64,000 nucleotides of DNA from NCBI RefSeq assembly GCF_000821245.2, contig NZ_LN611422.1, forward strand, positions 119,899 to 183,898, written 5' to 3'. Position numbers and translations under genes: made by a program. Shown in pieces: positions 1 through 9,107 of this stretch. The stretch comes from Virgibacillus senegalensis. Lineage in GTDB: Bacteria > Bacillota > Bacilli > Bacillales > Amphibacillaceae. Each line of letters opens with the position of its first letter. Position 1 is the stretch's first letter. The notes below the pieces were generated by a model that saw nothing but the letters and a program-made list of their open reading frames with translations, searched no databases and was not told where the DNA came from.

Positions 1-161
1 TCTTGGAGCTTTTGCAGCTCTTTTTTGTTGATCGGCTGCCAACCCGGTTTCCAGAAATAAGCGTCTAAATGATAAACAGGTAATTGAAGTATGTTGCCTA
101 ATTCCCTGGCCAATGTCGATTTACCGGCTCCGCCGCTTCCGATGATGGCGATTTTTTTCAT
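1..161 (-). CDS. P-loop nucleotide kinase-like protein (FlaR/topology-modulation type), partial
   Basis: Only the first 53 codons are present; the gene runs off the left edge. The N-terminus has a Walker A loop, GSGGAGKST at about residues 8-16, followed by a helix and the segment LPVYHLDAYFWKPGW. That pattern is typical of small P-loop kinases annotated as DNA topology modulation protein FlaR or adenylate kinase-like proteins. The ATG is preceded by a GGGAGG ribosome site. The substrate cannot be told from this fragment. It is the last visible gene reading leftward after dat, with about 300 bases between them. Confidence 0.8.
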   Translation of the reverse strand, partial: MKKIAIIGSGGAGKSTLARELGNILQLPVYHLDAYFWKPGWQPINKKELQKLQ

Positions 162-380
162 GGATTACTCCCTCCCGATAAGCTTATTTTTTTGTGAGGT
201 CATGAGATCGTGGTGAGGGTGAAACTGGAGAAAAAAAGCAAATCCTATTGGGAAAATTTGCATCGTTTTTCTGGTGACAGATTTTTAATCATACCATTAT
301 TTTTCGAAAAATCAATATCTTTTCAGGAGAAAATATGACAAATGGATAAGATGGAACACAACCTATCTTCACATACAAAA

Positions 381-424
381 ACCGAACGAGTTCGAAGCTT
401 CCGATTTCGAATCATCGTCCGGTT
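381..424. terminator. TTCGAA-type hairpin downstream of dat
   Basis: Inverted repeat: ACCGAACGA and GTTCGAA on the left arm, TTCGAAT and TCGTCCGGT on the right. On the minus strand it is followed by a T-rich run, so it can end dat transcription. It is one of three related hairpins in the window (see 9012-9057 and 55932-55980). Confidence 0.6.
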
Positions 425-462
425 ATTGCTTTTGGTGCTGTGCTTTTTTCCCAGTCTCTTTG

Positions 463-1335
463 TTACGTTGCTTTTGGAACGGAAGATGCAGTCAAGCCGG
501 CATCTTCCTGGTAGGCCGTTTGCAATTTTTTCGTAACAGGGCCAGGCTCCCCGTTTTGCACGTTTTTTCCGTCAATCTTAACGATTGGCATGACTTCGGC
601 GGTACTGCTCGAAAGAAATACTTCATCGGCCTCTTGCAGATCCTCCAGCTTGAATGCTTGTTCTATGAAGGGGATACCCAGCTCTTTTGCAAGAATCTTC
701 ACTCTGGAGCGGACACATCCGTGTAAAATGTTGTTGGTTTCCGGATGGGTATGGATTTTTCCCTCTTTCACGATGTAAGCATTGGATGAGCTGCATTCGG
801 TTACTTTTCCATCGCGATGCAATATTGCTTCAAAAGCACCATGTTCCTTGGCCTCTTGTTTGGCTAGTACGTTCGGGAGCAAATTCAAACTTTTAATGTA
901 ACAATTTTGCCAGCGCTCGTCCGGCATGGTGATTGCTGCCACCCCACTGGTCAATTTTTCCATGGGGCGCGGCAAATCTTGTACATACGCATAAAAATTC
1001 GCTTCAACATCGATCGGAAATACGTGGTCACGTAAGGCAGAGCCTCTTGTTGCCTGGAGGTATACTTTAGCGTCGTTTTCTACTTTGTTGATCTTTAATA
1101 GCTCTTCCAACAAGTGGTAAAGCCTTTCTTTGTTGAACGGCAAGGTCAACTTGACTGCCTCTGCCGAACGGAAAAGCCTGTCGACATGCTCATTTATCAA
1201 GTAATAGTTTCCCTGATACACACGGATCACCTCATATATACCATCGCCGAACTGGAGTCCGCGCTCTTGGAATGGATAACTCAATTCGTCTTCGTTCACG
1301 AAGGTTGTTTGAGACAAAACTTTCGGATGAATCAT
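463..1335 (-). CDS. dat: D-amino acid aminotransferase
   Basis: Cytosolic PLP enzyme of aminotransferase class IV. It interconverts D-alanine and 2-oxoglutarate with pyruvate and D-glutamate, supplying D-amino acids for peptidoglycan. It has 290 residues, the usual family length. The Schiff-base lysine is K148 in the motif IKSLNLLPN, and the cofactor-contacting glutamate is E180 in VTECSSSN. The N-terminal FGDGIYEVIRVYQG block is also typical of D-amino acid rather than branched-chain transaminases. The ATG follows a strong AAAGGAGG site. It stands alone and ends at the hairpin at 381-424. Branched-chain transaminase is the main alternative but fits less well. Confidence 0.9.
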   Translation of the reverse strand: MIHPKVLSQTTFVNEDELSYPFQERGLQFGDGIYEVIRVYQGNYYLINEHVDRLFRSAEAVKLTLPFNKERLYHLLEELLKINKVENDAKVYLQATRGSALRDHVFPIDVEANFYAYVQDLPRPMEKLTSGVAAITMPDERWQNCYIKSLNLLPNVLAKQEAKEHGAFEAILHRDGKVTECSSSNAYIVKEGKIHTHPETNNILHGCVRSRVKILAKELGIPFIEQAFKLEDLQEADEVFLSSSTAEVMPIVKIDGKNVQNGEPGPVTKKLQTAYQEDAGLTASSVPKAT

Positions 1336-1545
1336 AAGCAGAAATCCTCCTTTGCGAAGTTAACAGTTATAAAAAATTATAGCATAGAATAATCTTGTAT
1401 TATATTATAGAATGGCTTGCAAAATGAATGGATCCAAAACTGTTCACAGGAAGCTTTGGTGTAGGCACCGTCCTAGTATTTTTTAGGCCAGCTGCGGACA
1501 ATTTATAGATAAAAATTTTTTTCGACAAAAAATGATATTTACCTA

Positions 1546-1574
1546 TTGCATCTACAGAATCTGATTGTTATAAT
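1546..1574 (+). promoter_or_regulatory. Promoter of tRNA-Gly
   Basis: TTGCAT, a 17-base spacer, then TATAAT. The start site would fall about 55-60 bases before the tRNA. This is a SigA-type match read directly from the sequence. The rest of 1336-1545 holds only the outward-facing dat promoter region. Confidence 0.7.
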
Positions 1575-1639
1575 GATTAACGTTACTTCAAAGAAACGTT
1601 GTTCCATTTAGGAATGATGGAGATAAACGATAAAAATAT

Positions 1640-1713
1640 GCGGGTGTAGTTTAGTGGTAAAACCTCAGCCTTCCAAGCTGATGATGAGGGTTCGATTCCC
1701 TTCACCCGCTCCA
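1640..1713 (+). tRNA. tRNA-Gly (anticodon TCC)
   Basis: A full cloverleaf is visible. The acceptor stem GCGGGTG pairs with CACCCGC. The anticodon stem TCAGC/GCTGA holds loop CTTCCAA with anticodon TCC at 1672-1674. The T-loop is GTTCGATTC, the discriminator base is T, and the 3' CCA is encoded. It is a single tRNA transcribed alone between a good promoter and a terminator. Confidence 0.97.
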
Positions 1714-1727
1714 ATGTACTTATGAGC

Positions 1728-1775
1728 CAACGCAGTGTTTCGTTTTTAAAGCAACGAGGCATTGCGTTTTTATTT
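1728..1775 (+). terminator. Terminator after tRNA-Gly
   Basis: Stem CAACGCA...TTGCGTT with an inner imperfect stem, followed by a T-rich tract. Confidence 0.7.
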
Positions 1776-1875
1776 TGGTTAAAATTAACTGGATGTCTCT
1801 GGAGATGCTTGCTTGATAGGAGGTCAGGGAAGATTGTATCCTATAAATAGTCAGTGTTTAAAAGAGGTGTCATAG

Positions 1876-3579
1876 ATGAAGGATTTGCAAAGAAAACTGC
1901 AGCAAATTGATGGGAAAAGCTATAAAGGGTATAAGGGGATTCAAGGTCGATATTCCTTTCACCGTTATGAGCTTGTCATCGACTATGTACAAGGAGACCC
2001 GTTTGCCTCTCCTTCCAAAATCAGGCTGATTGTTCCGGATGCTTACCGAAAGATCAATCCGGCTTGGAAGGAGAACCGGCAGCGGAAAATATATAGTGAA
2101 GATCGGATTGCCAGGGCAGTGTCCAAAGCAATTCATCATAATACTGTTTACAGCAAAGGTTCAGGGAAAAGCGGCTTAATAGCAATTGACAGCCCCGGAC
2201 AGGAAATTCTGGAACGCAGTGCTGTCCAGCTTGATCCTGGATTTACCACGATCTGCTTATCGATTGGACTGCCTGCAAATGGCAGGAGAATCAATGGAAA
2301 AGAAGCGGAAAAACTGTTTTTTGACATTATTCCGGGTATTATGGAAAAATCGATATTTTCCATTTCGGATAAGGAGATAGAAGAAAGTGTTCAGTTAGCC
2401 GATCAGCATCAGGTGATCAGGCAAAAAATGAAGGAAAACCGCTGGATTTCCTTTATTGCCGATGGGTCTGTTCTGCCTCGCCAAAGCGGAATCAGCAACC
2501 GTCCCATGAAACAGGCGGTACCATTTGAAAGTACACCGGAAAACAGGGTGTCGATTGAGCTGCCTCACCGCAAAGAGCCGATTACAGGAATGGCGCTTTC
2601 CAAAGGGATTGTCCTAATTGTCGGCGGTGGATACCATGGGAAAAGTACGTTGCTTCATGCGATTGAACGGGGAGTATATCATCATATCAGAGGCGATGGA
2701 CGTGAATATGTGTTGACCGATCCAAATGCGGTGAAGGTACGTGCCGAAGACGGACGTCAAGTCAGCACGGTCAATATATCGCCTTTTATCAATGACTTGC
2801 CGCATAAAGAGGATACCAGTGGCTTCTCCACCGAAAATGCAAGTGGAAGCACGTCACAGGCGGCCAATGTCGTCGAGGCGTTGGAGGCTGGTGCTACTAC
2901 TGTTTTAATCGATGAGGATACCAGTGCGACGAACTTCATGATCCGTGATCAGCGGATGCAGGAGCTGGTCGCGAAAGAAAAAGAACCGATTACACCGTTT
3001 ATTGATAAAGTTAGGCAAATGCGTGATCAGCTTGATGTGTCGACAATCCTGGTAATGGGAGGTTCTGGCGACTACTTTGATGCTGCCGACCAGGTGATCA
3101 TGATGGATCGCTATCAGCCTCACAATGTTACCGACAAAGCCAGGGAAATTGCCAGGAAGTATCCTTTTTCGCGTAACCAGCAGGCTGGTGAATCGTTTGG
3201 CAGTCTGCCGAACCGGCGCTTTCTGCCTGGCAGTTTGCAAACAAACCAAGGGAAAAAACACAAAGTGCAGGCGAAAGGCTTGACGACGGTTCTTATGGGA
3301 CGTACGGATATTAGCCTGCATTACGTGGAGCAGCTAGTCGATGCTTCACAAACGAGAATGATTGCCGAAATCATCCGGCATATGGACCAGAAAAAGTGGC
3401 TGGACAACGAACGGACGTTGACAGAATTGCTTGATGCAATCGAAGCACAGATCGAACAAAAAGGACTTGCTTCCTTTGCGCCATTTCCGGACCAGCATCC
3501 GGGAGACCTGGCCAGACCGCGCCGATTCGAAATAGCCGCCACCCTAAACCGCATGCGAACCGCCAAAGTAAAAGAATAG
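1876..3579 (+). CDS. Predicted ATPase of the ABC class (PF09818-type)
   Basis: A 567-residue cytosolic protein that matches the ABC_ATPase family in length and motifs. The Walker A-like loop GGGYHGKST lies near residues 250-258, and a Walker B-like strand TTVLIDEDTSATN near 339-351. It has no transmembrane segment and no partner permease, so it is not an importer or exporter subunit. The family has no settled function; inference goes no further than ATP-dependent work on an unknown substrate. An ATG with AAAGAGGTG upstream fixes the start. It is monocistronic and is followed by a cluster of GGGACAGTCCC repeats. Confidence 0.85.
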   Translation: MKDLQRKLQQIDGKSYKGYKGIQGRYSFHRYELVIDYVQGDPFASPSKIRLIVPDAYRKINPAWKENRQRKIYSEDRIARAVSKAIHHNTVYSKGSGKSGLIAIDSPGQEILERSAVQLDPGFTTICLSIGLPANGRRINGKEAEKLFFDIIPGIMEKSIFSISDKEIEESVQLADQHQVIRQKMKENRWISFIADGSVLPRQSGISNRPMKQAVPFESTPENRVSIELPHRKEPITGMALSKGIVLIVGGGYHGKSTLLHAIERGVYHHIRGDGREYVLTDPNAVKVRAEDGRQVSTVNISPFINDLPHKEDTSGFSTENASGSTSQAANVVEALEAGATTVLIDEDTSATNFMIRDQRMQELVAKEKEPITPFIDKVRQMRDQLDVSTILVMGGSGDYFDAADQVIMMDRYQPHNVTDKAREIARKYPFSRNQQAGESFGSLPNRRFLPGSLQTNQGKKHKVQAKGLTTVLMGRTDISLHYVEQLVDASQTRMIAEIIRHMDQKKWLDNERTLTELLDAIEAQIEQKGLASFAPFPDQHPGDLARPRRFEIAATLNRMRTAKVKE

Positions 3580-3765
3580 ACCGGGGTCGGCATAGACCGG
3601 GGTCAGTCCCCGAACAAGTGAAGGGACAGTCCCTCCCCCGTTTAGGGGACAGTCCCCAATAACGGGAAATAGCGTTATGCCGGGGTTTTGCCGTTTTGAA
3701 CTGTTGGAAATCGGCTTTTTGGGGACAGTCCCCAGACCCGTCGAGGGACTGTCCCCGGGTTACCG
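3580..3765. repeat. REP-like cluster of GGGGACAGTCCCC palindromes
   Basis: Within about 185 bases there are two copies of GACCGGGGTC, GGGACAGTCCC near 3623-3634, GGGGACAGTCCCC near 3645-3657 and 3721-3733, and AGGGACTGTCCCC near 3744-3756. The copies are in both orientations and can form extended stems. The same core recurs at 17207-17222 and 26225-26270. It may also stop transcription from the ATPase gene. Confidence 0.8.
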
Positions 3766-3801
3766 CGCGTTGCTGTAATACGAAGAAAGGAGGGGATATG
3801 G

Positions 3802-4944
3802 ATGGCTTATGAGGAGTTGAAGCAGGAGATTATAGCGTACAGTAAGTCGATTGGGATTGATAAGGTCGGATTTGCTTCTGTGGATGTATTTACAGAACTG
3901 AAGTCACGGCTGGAACGGCAGGAGGAGCTGGGTTATCAATCGGGCTTCGAAAAGGGTTCGATCGAGGAACGGACGAATCCTGTCAAGTTGATGCCGGAGG
4001 CGCAGTCGATTATATCGATTGCCCTTGCCTATCCCTCCAGGTTGAAGGACGCCCCAAAAAGCAAGAAAGGGGAAAGGCGTGGACTATTTTGCCGCGCTTC
4101 ATGGGGAAAAGATTACCATGATGTTTTGCGCGATAAATTGGAAAAGCTCGCATCGTTCATTTCCGAAAAAGTCTACGGGTTTTCTTACCGGTCAATGGTC
4201 GATACAGGAGAACTGTCGGACAGGGCTGTTGCAGAACGGGCAGGCATAGGGTTCAGCGGAAAAAACACGACGCTGATTACACCAGAGTTCGGATCCTATG
4301 TCTATTTAGGGGAAATGATTACGAATGTCCCTCTCACACCGGATGAGCCGGTGGAGGACAGCTGTGGCGAGTGCACCAAATGCATTGACGCGTGCCCGAC
4401 CGGAGCCTTGGTTCAAGGCGGACAATTGAACGCGCAAAAGTGCATTGCGTTTTTAACACAAACGAAGGATTTCCTGCCTGATGAATACAGGAGTAAAATT
4501 GGGAACAGGGTGTACGGCTGTGATACCTGTCAGCTGGTTTGTCCGAAAAACCGGAAAAAAGATTTTCATCTACATCCGGAAATGGAGCCTGATCCGGAGG
4601 TTGTCAAACCGAAGCTCGTTCCGCTTCTATCGATGTCCAATCGGGAATTCAAGGAAAAATTCGGCGATATTTCAGGATCATGGCGTGGTAAAAAACCGAT
4701 TCAACGCAATGCAATCATTGCTCTCGGCCATTACCGGGAAGAAAGTGCTGTGGATGAGCTAATCCGTTTGATGAAGGAAGATCCTCGGCCGGTAATCCGC
4801 GGGACCGCAGCCTGGTCATTGGGGAAAATCGGGACAGAAGAGGCTTTTGCTGCTATTGAAACAGCCATGCCGAAAGAAACAGATGAGAAAGTAGTTTTTG
4901 AAATGGAGAAAGGACTTCATTTCAAAGAAAAACAACACGTTTAA
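3802..4944 (+). CDS. queG: Epoxyqueuosine reductase
   Basis: Catalyses the last step of queuosine synthesis in tRNA, reducing epoxyqueuosine to queuosine with cobalamin and two [4Fe-4S] clusters. The 380-residue protein has the catalytic Asp in VDTGELSDRAVAERAG (D134), cluster cysteines in CGECTKCIDACP (C188, C191, C194, C198) and in CDTCQLVCPKN, and a C-terminal HEAT-like segment. The chosen ATG follows AAAGGAGGGG; the ATG four bases earlier is out of frame. This gene is yhbA in B. subtilis, where it also precedes yhbB and cspR/trmL. Confidence 0.95.
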   Translation: MAYEELKQEIIAYSKSIGIDKVGFASVDVFTELKSRLERQEELGYQSGFEKGSIEERTNPVKLMPEAQSIISIALAYPSRLKDAPKSKKGERRGLFCRASWGKDYHDVLRDKLEKLASFISEKVYGFSYRSMVDTGELSDRAVAERAGIGFSGKNTTLITPEFGSYVYLGEMITNVPLTPDEPVEDSCGECTKCIDACPTGALVQGGQLNAQKCIAFLTQTKDFLPDEYRSKIGNRVYGCDTCQLVCPKNRKKDFHLHPEMEPDPEVVKPKLVPLLSMSNREFKEKFGDISGSWRGKKPIQRNAIIALGHYREESAVDELIRLMKEDPRPVIRGTAAWSLGKIGTEEAFAAIETAMPKETDEKVVFEMEKGLHFKEKQHV

Positions 4945-4975
4945 ACAATCGGTGATCATCCGGATCCTTCGATTG

Positions 4976-5022
4976 AAAAAAACCTCCGTTTCAGTCTGCA
5001 GACAGGCTGGTGGAGGTTTTTC
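4976..5022 (+). terminator. Terminator after queG
   Basis: AAAAACCTCC pairs with GGAGGTTTTT around an inner loop, followed by TCTT. The A-run on the left makes it potentially bidirectional. Confidence 0.75.
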
Positions 5023-5075
5023 TTGTTCAGAGAATGCATATTCCTTCATATAAGTTAAGTAGGAGGGATACACGC

Positions 5076-5939
5076 ATGGATGACAAACAGCTATTGACGG
5101 CGTATTGGCAGCGTCTTTTGGAGCAAAGAAGCGATGGGAATCCGGATAATTGGCTATTGCGAAAAAAACGTCTGCATGAGGAACGCGGGAATAAGGTTCC
5201 GAGAATCAGGGGGGAAGGGAAGCTGCTGCGAAAAAGCAGGGACCGCCAGGACCAGACCAGGGTAGAGTATGATTTACTGGCGGTATTTTTCATCAAACAG
5301 GGAAATTCCTTCTACCATGAAGAGGAACAGCATCGCCATACCGCGGTCATCCAGGCGGGACAAGTGATCAGTGATCAGGTGGAAATTCCTTCGAAGCAAA
5401 CAAAACAATTACCGGCCATCGAATTATTTGGTAAAGAAGAAATGCGTTCCCAACGCTTTTCGTACGATAGACGGGCTGCAGTTCAATATGCTGAACGGTG
5501 GTGGAATGATTATAATCCGGCGTTCCGGAAGTTTGCGGTAGACTGCACGAATTACATCTCCCAATGTCTTTATGCTGGCGGGGCACCGATGTGGGGAATG
5601 CCTGACAAGGGACGAGGCTGGTGGTACCAGGATAGCAGCTGGAGTTACAGTTGGGCAGTGGCACATTCCCTTCGCTGGTATTTAAGCGGATCGACACAGG
5701 GGTTAAAGGGGAAAGAACTGGAAAGGGCAAGTGATTTACTTCCTGGAGACGTCATTTGTTACGATTTTCAAGGAGATGGACGTTGGGATCATAACACCAT
5801 TGTCGTATCTAAGGATACAAACGGTCAACCGCTTGTCAATGCCCATACAGATAACAGCCGCCACCGCTACTGGGACTATCGTGACTCGATGGCCTGGACC
5901 GAAAATTGCCAGTATAAATTTTTTCGGATCGGCGAGTAA
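5076..5939 (+). CDS. yhbB: Amidase-domain protein YhbB
   Basis: A 287-residue protein whose C-terminal half is an Amidase_6-type (NlpC/P60-like) fold. The likely nucleophile is Cys157 in VDCTNYISQC. Histidines in RWDHNTIVV and NAHTDNSRHRYWDY complete the expected site. It has no signal peptide or anchor. The N-terminal 130 residues are basic and unrecognised. The start at 5076 has AGGAGGG eight bases upstream; an in-frame start at 5010 would lie inside the queG terminator. Synteny with B. subtilis yhbA-yhbB-cspR supports the name. The substrate is unknown; peptide amide bonds in cell wall are plausible. Confidence 0.85.
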   Translation: MDDKQLLTAYWQRLLEQRSDGNPDNWLLRKKRLHEERGNKVPRIRGEGKLLRKSRDRQDQTRVEYDLLAVFFIKQGNSFYHEEEQHRHTAVIQAGQVISDQVEIPSKQTKQLPAIELFGKEEMRSQRFSYDRRAAVQYAERWWNDYNPAFRKFAVDCTNYISQCLYAGGAPMWGMPDKGRGWWYQDSSWSYSWAVAHSLRWYLSGSTQGLKGKELERASDLLPGDVICYDFQGDGRWDHNTIVVSKDTNGQPLVNAHTDNSRHRYWDYRDSMAWTENCQYKFFRIGE

Positions 5940-6023
5940 TCCTATTTGGTTCATCCCGTGTTCTCGTAACTTCCATTAGTTGTGGTATAATAATCTGGTT
6001 ACTAACGATATGGGGTGAAAAAA

Positions 6024-6497
6024 GTGGCAATACACGTAGTTTTATTTCAGCCGGAAATCCCTGCCAACACGGGTAATATTTCACGCACCTGCCTGGCTAC
6101 CGGTGCAACACTGCATCTGATCAGACCGCTCGGTTTTTCCACTGATGATCGAATGCTGCGAAGAGCAGGGCTGGATTACTGGAAGGACGTAAAAATACGT
6201 TACTATGATTCCTTGGACGAATTGTATCAAACATATCCGGACGGGGATTTTTATTATATTGAAAACTTCGGAACAAAGCATTATACCGATTTTGATTTTA
6301 ATAAGCCGGAAGAGGATTTATTCTTCGTATTCGGCAGAGAAACCAACGGAATTCCGAAAGAATTGCTTGAAGGAAAAGAGGATAAGTGCCTGCGTATCCA
6401 CATGAATGATATGGTCCGTTCGTTGAACCTGTCTAACACGGCCGCAATCGTTGTCTATGAAGCGCTTCGTCAGCAAGGGTTTCCAGGGTTGCATTAG
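6024..6497 (+). CDS. trmL: tRNA (cytidine(34)-2'-O)-methyltransferase
   Basis: SPOUT-class methyltransferase, about 157 residues, that modifies the wobble nucleotide of tRNA-Leu using SAM. The family blocks are all present: HVVLFQPEIPANTGNISRTC near the start, HLIRPLGFSTDDRMLRRAGLDYW, FVFGRETNGIP (SAM-binding knot) and LRIHMNDMVRSLNLSNTAAI. I prefer GTG at 6024, which has GGGGTG seven bases upstream and matches the MALHVV-type start of homologs; GTG at 6015 adds three residues. This is cspR in older B. subtilis naming. An 18-base tandem duplication spans its stop codon. Confidence 0.95.
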   Translation: MAIHVVLFQPEIPANTGNISRTCLATGATLHLIRPLGFSTDDRMLRRAGLDYWKDVKIRYYDSLDELYQTYPDGDFYYIENFGTKHYTDFDFNKPEEDLFFVFGRETNGIPKELLEGKEDKCLRIHMNDMVRSLNLSNTAAIVVYEALRQQGFPGLH

Positions 6498-6530
6498 TTT
6501 CCAGGGTTGCATTAAGGCATAATAAATCAA

Positions 6531-6560
6531 AAACACCAGCCGTACAGCTGGTGTTTTTTT
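6531..6560 (+). terminator. Terminator after trmL
   Basis: AACACCAGC and GCTGGTGTT arms around CGTACA, then seven T. Confidence 0.9.
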
Positions 6561-6645
6561 GCTTATCGAAATAAAAATAGGTCAGAAAACCATAGGACAA
6601 AAACATCTGTCTCTGCCTAATGGGTTGGTCCAATCGGAGTTTTCC

Positions 6646-6744
6646 TTATCGTTTTGGTGTTTGTTTGGAATCACGTCCCGCTGAGAAAATGGCAGTAAGG
6701 AACACAACTGCTACACCCAGGATCAAGGCTATATTCATGCTCAT
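6646..6744 (-). CDS. Small hydrophobic protein, 32 aa
   Basis: Too short for usual gene finders but well supported. ATG at 6744 is preceded by AAAGGAGGAAG at ideal spacing. It encodes about 20 hydrophobic residues (IALILGVAVVFLTAIF) followed by a short charged tail ending in KR, so a single-pass membrane microprotein is likely. It lies antisense between trmL and prkA with its own upstream AT-rich region. No function is recognised. Confidence 0.55.
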   Translation of the reverse strand: MSMNIALILGVAVVFLTAIFSAGRDSKQTPKR

Positions 6745-7050
6745 GGAAGGCTTCCTCCTTTATGTTCTGTGCCAAGCAGGCAATAAATAATATATGTATC
6801 TTGCCTCTATTATAACGAATTATGAGAAGCTTGTGAACTGCGAGCGATGAAATAAACTCCCTCTTCCACCGGAGCGAAAATCATCGTCACAGGTTCCATG
6901 TTGCTATCATTCATGTTAACAGGGGTGGCGACATAGATTAAAGTAACCATCTTTTCTTATGGGAACCAAAAAGGGAGCAGGTGACGTTGACACCTGTGCT
7001 GAGCATACTGTTGGGTAGTTTTTGCTAAATTCTTCAGGGAGGGCGTAGAG

Positions 7051-8949
7051 ATGGATATATTGAAAAAAATCCAGAATCATAGAGAAGATCAGGAAAAGCT
7101 GAAATGGGAAGGGACCTTTGCAGATTATTTGGACTTGTTAAAGGAACGGCCATATTTAGCTCAATCTGCCCACTCAAGGGTATATAACATGATTAAGCAT
7201 AAGGGAGTCAAAGAGCGCGAAGACGGAGTCAAAACCTACAGCTTCTTTTCCGAGGCGCTCTATGGATTGGATGAAGCGTTGGAACGACTTGTGGAGGAAT
7301 ACTTCCATCCGGCAGCAAGGAGGCTGGATGTCAAAAAGCGGATCTTACTTTTAATGGGCCCGGTAAGTGGAGGAAAGTCCACACTGGTAGCCCTGTTAAA
7401 ACGAGGACTGGAGGAATATACGTTGACGGATGAAGGGGCGGTCTATGCAATTAAAGGCTGTCCGATGCATGAAGATCCCCTTCATTTAATCCCGTCACAT
7501 TTACGGGCTGATTTTGAAGAGGAATATGGCATTAAAATCGAAGGAAGCTTATCGCCGTTGAATACCATGCGGCTGGAGAAGGATTACGACGGCCGGATTG
7601 AAGATGTCATGGTGGAAAGGATCTTCTTTTCTGAGGATAAACGCACAGGTATTGGCACCTTCAGTCCTTCCGATCCTAAATCCCAGGATATTGCGGATCT
7701 GACCGGATCGATCGACTTTTCTACCATCGCTGAATACGGCTCGGAATCAGACCCGAGAGCCTATCGGTTTGACGGGGAACTCAACAAAGCCAACCGCGGT
7801 ATCATGGAGTTCCAGGAGATGCTTAAATGTGATGAGAAATTCCTCTGGCATTTGCTGTCCCTTACCCAGGAAGGTAATTTCAAAGCAGGCCGTTTTGCCC
7901 TTATTTCCGCTGATGAACTGATTGTGGCCCATACAAACGAATCGGAATATCGATCGTTTATTGCCAATAAAAAGAACGAAGCGCTTCATTCCCGGATGAT
8001 TGTCATGCCGGTTCCGTATAATTTGAGGTTGAGTGAAGAGGAACGGATTTATGAAAAAATGATCAAGGAAAGCGATATAAAAGATGTCCATATCGCCCCG
8101 CATACCTTGAGGGTTGCTGCGATGTTCACGGTACTGAGCAGATTGAAAGAATCCAACCGCGGAAGCATCAGCCTGCTCAAAAAAATGTACTTGTACGATG
8201 GGCAGGATGTGGAAGGATACAGTGATGCCGATGTCCTGGAAATGAAAAAAGAATATGCCGATGAAGGGATGAGCGGAATCGACCCGCGTTATGTCATCAA
8301 CCGGATATCTTCGACGATCATCAAGAAGGAGATGACGTCGATCAATGCGCTCGATGTGCTTCGTTCGCTGAAGGACGGACTGGACAGCCACGCATCGATT
8401 TCCAAAGACGACAAAGAAAGGTACTTGAATTTTATCTCGATTGCTAGAAAAGAATACGATGAAATTGCAAAAAAAGAAGTGCAAAAAGCATTTGTGTATT
8501 CGTACGAAGAGTCGGCGCGGACGTTAATGGAAAATTATCTGGATAATGTAGAGGCTTATTGCAATAAAACCAAACTCCACGATCCGCTGACTGGAGAAGA
8601 AATGCACCCGGATGAAAAACTGATGCGTTCGATCGAAGAACAAATCGGTATCTCAGAAAATGCTAAAAAAGCGTTTCGGGAAGAGATTTTAATCAGAATC
8701 TCTGCTTATGCCCGAAAGGGGAAAAAGTTCAATTATCAATCACATGAACGCTTGCGGGAAGCGATCCAGAAAAAATTATTTGCCGATTTGAAGGACGTTG
8801 TTAAAATTACGACTTCGAGTAAGACACCAGATGAACAGCAGCTCAAGAAAATCAATGAAGTGGTTGCAACCCTGATTGACGAGTATGGCTACAACTCCAC
8901 GTCAGCCAATGAACTGCTGCGCTATGTCGGCAGTTTATTAAATCGATGA
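7051..8949 (+). CDS. prkA: PrkA, AAA+ serine protein kinase/protease
   Basis: A 632-residue cytosolic protein, the normal PrkA length. An N-terminal AAA+ module has Walker A GPVSGGKST near residues 103-111, and the C-terminal third carries the PrkA-type helical domain. In B. subtilis PrkA is a sporulation protein reported as a kinase and Lon-like protease; its E. coli homolog YeaG works with YeaH. The ATG follows AGGGAGG. A CATACTGT at 7004-7010 resembles a SigE -10 element, but no good -35 is seen. Its usual partners yhbH (17443) and spoVR (56807) are both in this window but not adjacent. Confidence 0.95.
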   Translation: MDILKKIQNHREDQEKLKWEGTFADYLDLLKERPYLAQSAHSRVYNMIKHKGVKEREDGVKTYSFFSEALYGLDEALERLVEEYFHPAARRLDVKKRILLLMGPVSGGKSTLVALLKRGLEEYTLTDEGAVYAIKGCPMHEDPLHLIPSHLRADFEEEYGIKIEGSLSPLNTMRLEKDYDGRIEDVMVERIFFSEDKRTGIGTFSPSDPKSQDIADLTGSIDFSTIAEYGSESDPRAYRFDGELNKANRGIMEFQEMLKCDEKFLWHLLSLTQEGNFKAGRFALISADELIVAHTNESEYRSFIANKKNEALHSRMIVMPVPYNLRLSEEERIYEKMIKESDIKDVHIAPHTLRVAAMFTVLSRLKESNRGSISLLKKMYLYDGQDVEGYSDADVLEMKKEYADEGMSGIDPRYVINRISSTIIKKEMTSINALDVLRSLKDGLDSHASISKDDKERYLNFISIARKEYDEIAKKEVQKAFVYSYEESARTLMENYLDNVEAYCNKTKLHDPLTGEEMHPDEKLMRSIEEQIGISENAKKAFREEILIRISAYARKGKKFNYQSHERLREAIQKKLFADLKDVVKITTSSKTPDEQQLKKINEVVATLIDEYGYNSTSANELLRYVGSLLNR

Positions 8950-9011
8950 TTGGTTTTATGTCTTTACAATAAAAATTCAACAGCTTGAAGTAGTATGTTG
9001 CCCATAACAAT

Positions 9012-9057
9012 AACCGAGCGATATTCGAAGTACTAAGCATTCGAATTCGTTCGGTTA
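9012..9057. repeat. TTCGAA-type hairpin downstream of prkA
   Basis: AACCGAGCGATATTCGAA pairs with TTCGAATTCGTTCGGTT around a 10-base loop, followed by ATTTTG. Likely the prkA terminator; second of three related hairpins. Confidence 0.65.
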
Positions 9058-9107
9058 TTTTGATTTATCATATAAGGCAATTCACCTCTCACCTCTCACC
9101 TCTCATC

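Noticed and set aside
342..536. 64-codon plus-strand frame opposite the end of dat
   Set aside because: It runs through the TTCGAA hairpin and then antisense to dat, has no ribosome site and shows no protein-like pattern beyond chance hydrophobics.
6983..7010. SigE promoter before prkA
   Set aside because: CATACTGT fits a -10, but there is no acceptable -35 at the required distance.
7747..8484. 245-codon minus-strand frame inside prkA
   Set aside because: Antisense shadow of prkA; no ribosome site, and the composition mirrors prkA codon usage.
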